DNA of 64,000 bases from Nematopogon swammerdamellus. Lineage: Eukaryota; Arthropoda; Insecta; Lepidoptera; Adelidae. Within the stretch, counting starts at the first letter, position 1, and each line of letters opens with the position of its first letter. The position numbers were made by a program, and so were the translations under genes. The stretch is taken from positions 25,141,349 to 25,205,348 of the forward strand of contig OX336339.1 of NCBI GenBank assembly GCA_946902875.1, given 5' to 3'. The notes under the pieces were generated by a model. That model was not told the origin of the DNA. It searched no databases and was given only the letters and a program-made list of their open reading frames with translations. Shown here in pieces: positions 45,171-54,500 of this stretch.

Positions 45171-45406
45171 TAGAGCCAATGTGTGCCTTACATAAAGGTG
45201 CGTCCACACACAAATTTCTTTGGGATCTAACAAACATTTTGACATTGTTTTGTCGATTGCTTGGCACGCACTATTTTATATTGAAATACCAAATTTAAAC
45301 TACATCAAACTTTCGTCATGCGCTCTATGAATAAATGACTGGAAATTTAAATATAGATTATTGTTACCACAGGTATGCTATTCTTATTGTAATATCTAAA
45401 TTTTTA

Positions 45407-45673
45407 GAACGAAGTTCCTTATCGCTCGTTACACTGCAGACACTTGGCGAATGAGAGCTAGGCCGAAAAACAGTGTAAGACTTCGACCGTCACGACACTT
45501 TTGCTGTAGTTTTTGTGTTTACAAGCGTATGTCTGTGTACAGGTATATTACTGCAGTATAGACGTCAGTAATTTTATTTTGAATTTTTCATTTAATTACT
45601 CTCAAACGTTGATAATATATTTAATTGTGCCTGTTATTTAATACATAATATATAAAGAAAGGAAATTCGTTCC
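45407..45673. mobile_element. Candidate MITE
   Basis: GAACGAAGTTCCTTA on the left faces GAACGAATTTCCTTT read from the right (13 of 15). The interior is AT-rich with no ORF. The target site is unclear. Confidence 0.45.
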
Positions 45674-46689
45674 AACCGGGTGTCACATGACACCTCTTGT
45701 TTTTTTTTTATTTAGTTTGGAGGTTATTTTGGTTGAATGTCTTAACATGTAAATTTGGTTTGTACTGTTTGAAGTCACAATGCCGCCTGGATGCTTGTCC
45801 GAACAGTCAGATTATTTGAACTGAAGTTAATATATTTTTATATATTTAAGTTTAATGTAGTTGTGTATCGATACTGAGGCATTTCGTGTATTTATATTAT
45901 TTTACCCTTATATAAAATGCAAAGAAACTATTGTGAAAATGTATTTAAAAAAAAACAATTCATGAAGGGCCCGAACACATAAATTTTATACTTTTCGAAA
46001 CTAAATTTAACGAAGCTATACAAATAGTTGCTTTGATAATAATATGTACTTATATAAAGTTTTAACCCAAAATTATGTTTTATAAAAATATATTCTGGGA
46101 CTACATATTTACAGCTACTCGTTTTGACTAGATTTACTCGCACGACTCACGGCCCATAGAAACTAGTCTTTGGTAACCATTGGCTTCGGATGTGTTAGCC
46201 TAAATTACATCAATATTTTAGAACTTCTCTTCATAGTCATGTCTAATACTAATTTTTTTTTTAGTAGTCCGGTTCTTTTGAAAATCACCCTCCAGATTTT
46301 AATAGAACATAATATATGCACTGACATAATATAATACTAGATGGGCATTTTTCATGAATCAAACCCGAAAACATGTCACCGACGAAATCAGCTCATAAGA
46401 TGAGTTCCCCATGACTGATGCTTGTAATTGCTCACCTGATCGTCTTATGTCCGCGAATAGAAAGAAAGAGAGAAATAGTTTATTCGTGAAAAAAATTGCT
46501 AAATTGTACAAAACAATTTTACCAAATATAAATAAACATGTGACGATAAGGGAGCCCACTCAGCTGACTCACTATGCAAGACAGAGAAGCTGATTTTCAG
46601 GGTCATCCCTTTCCAACCAATCAAATACGTGCGTGAGAAGCGTTATAGCATGAGCGATTAAGCGATTCATAGCATGAGATGGCTTTTAA
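45674..46689. other. No gene seen
   Basis: AT-rich DNA with only small motif-free frames. Confidence 0.4.
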
Positions 46690-46972
46690 TGCGATGTCAG
46701 TGCTTCCCTTCGGTCGTGCCGGCTACACTGTGAACTGAACAGAAAACACGAACTATTTAAATAGCCATTTCAACCGACCTTTCATTAAGTGCGGTGATAC
46801 TAACCCGGGCGGGTTAAGCCCTACCACCTAGTAAGGTAAGAAGGAAAGCGACCTACCGCGGTCAGCCTCCAACGGTCGAGCGGTCACCCATTCATTCACT
46901 AACCCGCGCCCAGGTGTGCTTATGATCCGACCGACAGTCGACACAACGCACCACTGAGCTACCGACATGTGA
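46690..46972 (-). mobile_element. SINE B with 5S/tRNA-like head
   Basis: Read in reverse: ggtagctcagtggtgcgttg (box A-like), gcgcgggttagtgaatgaat then gggtgaccgctcgac (5S-like), then the shared body. The poly(A) end is missing. Confidence 0.8.
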
Positions 46973-47454
46973 CATGTTTAATCGAGTTGTGCCTCTTCTA
47001 GTATTTAGTTCGGTGCGTATATATCTTTTCTAGTCACTGTAAATGATTGTACAAACGTTATGACGACTGATTTTATTTATTCTCTTGGATAATTCATTTA
47101 TTATTCTCGCGGTGTTTCGTTTGGATTCTTATAGATATTTTTTTTTTAACTTTGGGACGTCATTTGATGTTTATTTAGAAAAATAAATATTTCTCGCTAC
47201 ATTTGTACAGCTACTCGTTTAGACTGGCATAGTTGCTCGTGACTTTAGAAAAATAATTTTATATTATATATGCATCACTGCCGCCTACTGTTTAATTAAG
47301 TACCTTCTACGCCATAATATAGTTTTACTTCACTAACTCTCACATCATTCAAAATTATAGTCACTCACACAATATTACATTCGCACTTTATTAACATTTT
47401 AAAGTGAGGAAATTATAAAGCAATAACTAATTATTACATTAATGCACGAAGAAC

Positions 47455-47575
47455 ATTATGGGAGCGGAAGAGGCGGCAGAGGTGTGTCAGGATCGTGGCA
47501 CGTGGAGATCCGTTGTCTCTGCCTACCCCACCGGCAAACAGGCGTGACGCTATGTATGTATGTATGTAACTAATT
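47455..47575 (+). mobile_element. LINE 3' terminus with (tatg)n tail
   Basis: The frame reads EVCQDRGTWRSVVSAYPTGK then QA and stop, followed by cgctatgtatgtatgtatgt. It is the C-terminus and tail of an RTE-like LINE. Related: 10967 and 53450-53540. Confidence 0.65.
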
Positions 47576-48388
47576 ATTATGAAGTTGTTAAAAAAAAAAC
47601 GATATTATATCTAGCGTTTTTATCAAAGCTGCTACGGCCATGTTGCATTATCTAAACATATTTAGTTGGATTTTTTCTCTTATTTTTGTTTACCTAGTTC
47701 TTTTTTTTTTCTCTTCTTCTTTTGCTTAGCACGACGTCTATGTATATATTGTATTTTGTAAATCGTGAAACTTTCTAATTGGCCTTATAATGTTTTTCTA
47801 TAAATGTATGTAATAGATCTTAAGTTAGCTGTTAAGTTTCCTATTAAATAAATAAATAAATATTCTAATATTTTCATGTCTCTATTGACCTTTTGTAATT
47901 ATTTTATTCATACTTTATTAATGAAGGAAGACAACATTATCCAAGTCTGGAAAAGAGATCTAAATGTTTGTCTTTGCTAAGAAAAATCCGGAATTGTGTA
48001 TGTACCTAACGCTACCGCAAACTCAACGTACAATCATTGACTTACGTATTACTAACTCATTGAAATGCAATTTTTTTCACATCATTTTTCGAAATATTTC
48101 CTTTCATACTCACTATAGTCAGGACATTTTATTGAGTTCGTATGGGCATGTCCTTACCTTAGTCATATATAAGTCAAAGACAAATACGTAAAGCTGTGTA
48201 TCGAACCTCCAGTATGCCACCCTATATAGCCACTTCATATAAACAGAAATCGAAGTATTCTACGCCGAAACCACAGCTATTATTTTACCTGCATTGTATA
48301 GAAATACCAATTAAAATAAAAAACTTATAGAGTAAAACAATTTGAACTGAAGATAAATAAATTATATTTAAATAAAAATACAGTATAA
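47576..48388. other. No gene seen
   Basis: AT-rich. A 75-codon frame at 47964 has no motif. Short (aaat)n at about 47850. Confidence 0.4.
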
Positions 48389-48392
48389 CATA

Positions 48393-49018
48393 CTAATCGC
48401 AAGAATACAACCGGAAAACGAAGAGGTATAACCTCGTAACGTAGTTTGCAAAATGTTTTTATTTTCTTGTACAAACTTGTACAAACGCGCAGGTACAAAC
48501 TTTACTGCAAAGTCAGTTCGGACGTTCAAAATCTTCCATCATATTGGCCCCGCGCGCATCCCCTCCGTAACAATCACCATCGTCTGTGATTGGTTCACTT
48601 CACGCCGTATTCGTATGCACCCACCGCCCCCGCTGCCCTTACTGCCCTTAATTGTTGTTGAATTGACTTGATATATTTATGTTAGTATCAAATTGACGAT
48701 GGCACTATACACCAGATATAGGTAATGTAAATAGGCAGAGTGGTCAGATTCTTCAGTATTCATGTTTATGCTGTAAATATTAATGTTCTTGTGAGCGGTA
48801 GTATGTGTTAATTATTGTAAATTACTTTAATATAATACTTATAAGGTACTAACAAAATATTGTGACTTACGAAGTTTATTTGTCAGTTCTTCCTCGCATT
48901 GAATTTAGAACTGGCGAAATGTTCGACATATCCAAGCGTAGGTTACCCACCTATTGATGAAATTATACAATAAACAATTACCCCGGCCTCCCCGCTCCTG
49001 TTGAATTTTTGCGATTAG
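48393..49018. mobile_element. MITE H, long copy with CATA target duplication
   Basis: 626 bp, ends CTAATCGCAAGAATACAAC and, in reverse, CTAATCGCAAAAATTCAAC, flanked by CATA on both sides. It shares internal words with the 161-bp copy at 28644, which is therefore probably an internal-deletion derivative. Confidence 0.8.
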
Positions 49019-49582
49019 CATAAACATCTACTAATCTTTTATACCGCTTTGCTGCTGTCAGGCTACGCCTTATATTATTTTCCATATTATATGCTCTATG
49101 ATTAATTAATTATTGTACGTCATAAAAATATATTATCTCGTACTACATGTCTACAGCTACTCAATCGTCCTCGTGAGTTTCTCGACTACGATGGATGACA
49201 GATCTGCGCTGATCAACCATTTTATCATCATCTTCAATCAATTTACCTCATTTAAACAAAGTTTTACATTAAACTTTAAGAATTAAACAAACAATATGTT
49301 TTATTATAATTTCGAATGTGAATTAGAGTTTAGGACTTTAGAATTTATTTAATAAAATCTATAATATAGGTAATAAATCTGTGAAAATTATTTACAACTA
49401 GCGACATTCACAGCGTTATGAAGAGAAGAATTTATTTGTTACAGTAAACAATAAGGTTACTGAATTTGATCCATTCATCGATCATTATTAACCCCACTGT
49501 TCCAACTCCATGTGCCTTTTCCAGAGACAATTTCGACGCAGCAGCGGTGCCGGCCGTTTCTGACCTGCTAAGAAAAAAAAAA

Positions 49583-49945
49583 CCGGCCAAGTGCGAGTCG
49601 GACTCGCGCACCGAGGGTTCCGTATCGTTCCGTAAGCAGGCTAGTTTAAAAGAAAAAAAAAAAAAAACCATTTGGACAAGTAGGATTCGAACCCACGCCC
49701 ATTGGATCAAAATTTCATACAAGTACGGGTACGGGGTATGGGTATGGGGACCAACTTATTTTTAAAATTTTTGCTTTTTTTATTATTTGTCGGCATAATT
49801 ATTCGCCTTATTAACACTTATTGCGGGAAAATTTCAACCGGCTACCTATCACGATTCAACACATATAACCTCTGACGTACGGACAGACAAACAGACAGAA
49901 GACGTAGGCTTAGTAATAAGATTCTGTATGCATACGGAACCCAAA
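49583..49945 (+). mobile_element. Family A element, full length
   Basis: aaaccggccaagtgcgagtc then ggactcgcgcaccgagggtt ... acgtaggcttagtaataaga ... atacggaaccc. Confidence 0.85.
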
Positions 49946-51471
49946 AAAACGTGTGCAAAACAACTTCGATTTAATGAAATTTTTGAAATCACGTTACAAT
50001 TTAAATTTTTGAAATCACGTTACAATTTGTTATTACCTTTCTCACTTAGCAGGTGAGATTGTTGTGATGTTAGAAAAGGTCTTTGGTCATAAAAATCTAA
50101 AATAAATTTAATTCTTATAGGTATTTATGTCGATGTTATTTAAAAAAAATTGCATATTTTAATCACTTACCTCCTGTTCAGCATATTTTGTCAAGCAGAA
50201 AGAGCTTAAAGTATTAATAAAAATTTTCTATTATAAATATTAATATAGACATCAAAATCACATTACAAATCGTCATGTCTTCACCCCCTTTTTATTAGTA
50301 GAACAATTTTGTTTTTCTGTTTAAAAAAGAGCGCACACAAATATTAAATTTGAAAATAATTTTATAGAAATCCAATCGCTGCTATACTTTTTTTAGCACT
50401 GACTACCTTTTTAGAGCTAAGGAAAAACGAATTATACGAATGATGAATTTGGATTGGGAACCGTATTTTAAACAGTGATAATTTTAAAAGTATTTTCTCT
50501 GACATTCCCAAATTGTCTGCTTAACAATCCCTCTTTTATTGTAAGCAAATCTGTTTTAGGTATTTCATAGATAATAATTTAAATTCCAAACATTAGGAAT
50601 TTAAAATCTACTATATAATAAAAATAAATAATTATTCTTTCGTGCGTTCGTCTTCTATGCGTTCGTAAACCATTCATCCGATTACGATTAAACTTGGTGG
50701 TGATGAAATGACGGTGGGTGTTTGTGCGAGCAAAGGTTTTTGACAAAAAAAATCAAATCATCTCAATCAGAGAGTTCTAAAAATTTTAAAACTTCATAAA
50801 ATTTCCCTCCAGTGAATGGTCAGTTATATATTATACATATGTACCTATTATTTATTAATCAGCGGACGAGTAGTCTGTTATACTAATCAAAAGGGATTGT
50901 GACAGACAAAATAAGCTGCCTCAGAAATGTCACCTTAAATTTTTAATTTTTTTATATTGTCATGCGATGCTATACCATCATGACTTAAGCTTATAATTTA
51001 GAACACTGCATATTTTCATCAATTTGTTATATTCATTAAAATTAATAGTTTACCTACCTACTTTAAAATCTGATATTATATTAATATGGAGCATAAGAGC
51101 TGTTTTGGGTCGATATCCACTATCGACCCTCTAGCGCGCGATAGTTTAACAATTTCATTATAATGTTGTCATGTTACATTTCAACCTGCTTCAAACTACA
51201 TATTATTGTGTAATGAATTATAATTTTTACATATAGACTTTGATAATATAATACATAATAATGTAAAGGATAGTTCTGAATGTGACTTTATGCCCTAAGC
51301 GGGTATACGCTACGCATGTCTTACTATTAGTACAACACCAAGCTATACCTAAACACACAGATTACCGTTTGACGAGCCAGGATCACGATGATAAAATATT
51401 TGAATTCTATATTAAACATGGACTCTGCAATGGGAAGATACTTATTAGTAATTAAAAGATTAAAAGAATAT
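49946..51471. other. No gene; Helitron-like 5' end at about 50607
   Basis: AT-rich. 49962-50030 repeats atttttgaaatcacgttaca twice in tandem. TCTACTATATAATAAAAATA at 50607 with a preceding A looks like a Helitron 5' terminus, but no matching 3' end was found. Confidence 0.4.
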
Positions 51472-51555
51472 TTATTTTTCATCGTAGAAATTAACGTCAA
51501 ATCCTTTCTTGGCTGCAATCGGAAGTCTCTCTCCCGCCAGGTAGGGGTTTTCAGG
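51472..51555 (-). CDS. 7B2: 7B2 coding exon 5 (C-terminal inhibitory peptide)
   Basis: Acceptor tctttaatttcag|CCT, phase 0. Encodes PENPYLAGERLPIAAKKGFD and seven more residues, then TAA. AATAAA overlaps the stop codon. NPYL-x-G-x-R/K-L and AAKK correspond to the PC2-inhibitory C-terminal peptide. It lies 2.6 kb from exon 4. Confidence 0.93.
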   Translation of the reverse strand, partial: PENPYLAGERLPIAAKKGFDVNFYDEK

Positions 51556-54500
51556 CTGAAATTAAAGACATATGTTTTTCATAACTTTCGTCGAAGCAAA
51601 ATTAATGTTATTCCTGAGACATTAGAGGGTTGATTTTATTGCAGCGGTTAAAAAGCGGCGGTTGGCCGAGTGGTTTGGGCATCGGCTTCTCGTGCGAGAG
51701 ATTCGACGGCGTTCGAATCCGGTCGGCGCGTACCAAAGAGTTTTTTCTGGCGAAAAAATTTATGTGCATACCTACACCTGCTGCTTCACCGCTCGGAACC
51801 GGTGTAAAACTGTACGTTCCTTCCCTTACCCCTAGGTGGTAGGCTCAAATTGTAGCCGACTGGGTGGGTATCACCGTACTGGATGTAAGATGACCGCATA
51901 GCAGCCTTGGTTGTGTTCTCCTCTAGTCCAGTATAGCCAGCAATCCAGGAAAGTCTCTGGTATGGCTCCTACATTCTCAGAGGTGATATTAGCTTGACGG
52001 AGCATGTGCTTCCTGTACCCCTCCGACTCAGCCACGCATACAAGATTACATAACCCCCCCCCCCACCCCCCACCCCCCTCCCCCCCCCCCCCCCACCCCC
52101 CCTACCCAGAGGATTCTTTCTCAAAGTCATGTGATATTCTCTAAAACTATGGGTATTTCGGTGGTAGAATGTGTGCTCTCAGTGGCGGGGCATGAACTTA
52201 ATTTGATGTGGGCAAGATAAATTTTGCGAGGCCCTCTCAATTTTGCCAATACTCAATACATTCAACAACCTTGTACCGTGTGGGGTCGGTACTTAAAAAG
52301 AATAGCCCCACTGCATCTCTCCCCGTCGCATGTCGTAAAAGTCGACTAATCGTCGTCGATCGTCAGCCTCGGCAGCTCAGTGGTGCGGTCAGTTATTGGA
52401 TGGGTGACCGCCCGACCGTTGGAGGCTGACCGTGGTTCGGATTCCACGTTAAACTGTAGGTCCCTTCCCTTCTTACCTTACTAGGTGGTAGGGTTTATCC
52501 CGGCCGGGTTGGTACCACCGCATTGAGCGAAACGTCGGTCGAAACGGCTATGTAAATAGTTCGTGTTTTCCGTCCAGTTCAGTGTAGCCGGCGCGAAATG
52601 AAGGGAAGCACTGACATGGCACCTAGTTCACCCGGTGTTATGGGCTGACATCACGGATGTTGTAGGTGATGTAGCCAACCGCGTCAGTTTCCATAAAAAA
52701 AAAAAAAAAAAAAAAACATCATCAAATCGTAATAATATAGCCGCTGTATTATTGCAATATTCACTGCATCTACCCTGTTTTCCCATCTTGTGTTGGATAA
52801 AGGCTATATAGTAAGGTTTAGTTTGCCTTTGATTAAGTCTAAACATCATTACTCGGGGTCTTTTTAATAGGTCTAGCTGAATATTTTTCATGAATCAAAG
52901 CTGCATGAACTGTCGAGGCGCGAGGCCCCTCGGGCTGTGCGAGGCCGTGGGCGGTCACCCACGTCTCCCACGTCTTGCGCCGCTCTAAACATTATCTTCT
53001 GCACTATAACATAACTCTTTAGTTAAAAATCGACTTCAACCCCTAAAGTACCTTATTTCTTACATAAAAAGATCAAAACCCTTCAAGAGGGGCGTGAATA
53101 GGCACCTGTCATGCCTGCATTCGTTATCCTCGCATACGACCAAATGTCCACGAGCGTCGTTTTAACTTTTGTTTGTGTCTGTTCTGCGATAATCCTTTAC
53201 CACGTTGACCAATTTCGTTGATTCGAAAGGGGGTAGGGGTGGTCCCATATAAATTTGGTCAAGTTCTAATGGTCCATGGGAAAATAATGAAACTCTTAAA
53301 TTTGCGTAATGGACATGCAAATGGCGAATAATTCTATACCACGCCAACCGATTTCGACGATCCTTTTTATGTTGGAAAGTAGGTACTTCTGGGGTGGATT
53401 TGGTTTTTTAACCGACTGGGCGCGTGGCGCGTGGGCGTGGCGCGTGGGGGTTGGGTTGTTTGCGTGGGTTGGGTCCGTTGTCTTTGCCTGCCCCACTGGG
53501 AGGCAGACAGGCGTGACGTTATGTATGTGTATGTATGTATGGACTTATAGCACAACACCGATTACTCTGCTTACCCTGATTGTCGGGATACAAAAGCGTG
53601 AGTTATGTATGTATGTATGTATGTATGTTAAAAAAAAGGAAGAGGTTCTCAATTCCTCTCCTCCTCCTTCCTTCTCAATGATTGTTAAATCAGAACTTTC
53701 GACTGGGTGAACCGATTTTGATGATTTTTTTTTTATTTGAAAGCTGGTGCTTCCCGTGTGGTCCTATTTGATCAAGATCGGATTGGAAAGCGAGGCGGAA
53801 TCGCGAGGCCGAAGACCGAGCGATTCCGCCGAGTACATGTATAGCAAGAAATTACTAAAAAAACTGTGAAATAAAAAACCATTTAAAAAATATAAAAACC
53901 GCCTTCAAAAATGCATGAAATAAAAAAAAATCGTACCATAGAGTTGAAGGCGGTGCTAAAGCAAGCAAAAATTATGCATGAAAGAAAACATAAGTGGATG
54001 ATGTGATTTGTGTAGCCTTCTTTAGTACCGCTTTCAACTCTAGGGTTTGATTTTTTTTTATTTCATACATTTTTTATAGATAGACAGTTCTAGTTGTTTG
54101 GATAGTAACACTTCTTGTAATTTTAAATAATTATTACTAATTAAATAATGTTGAACCAATCGGTAATAGATACCTCGACGTGGAATTTCTTGGCGACCAG
54201 GTTCTTGTGGTGGTCGCCGTGGAAGTGAACGAGCTCTGCCACGTCGGAGCGCGCGGTGGGCGGGCAGCTGAACATGTGCTCGCCGTCGCACATGCAGCGC
54301 TGCGCCAGCTGATACTCGCGGCTGAACGAGGCCGTGTTCTCGAACTCCGTCAGGCATCCCTGATCCTCTGTTGCAATGATATTATAAGTTAAAAGGAGGT
54401 AGATAGGTTATCTGAGCTCTCAAGCGGCACATTAAATACAAGACCACAGTCCTGTCTGAAGTTAGTCGCCCACCAACTACGCACGCGTTCGGACCGCTAA

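Noticed and set aside
52387..52412. 5S rRNA gene
   Set aside because: Only the internal-control-like segment is present; the flanks are SINE B body and box B-like sequence.
54058..54357. 99-codon minus-strand frame over 7B2 exon 4
   Set aside because: Wrong frame (Arg/His-rich). The correct frame gives FSREYQ and the cysteine cluster and joins neighbouring exons in phase.
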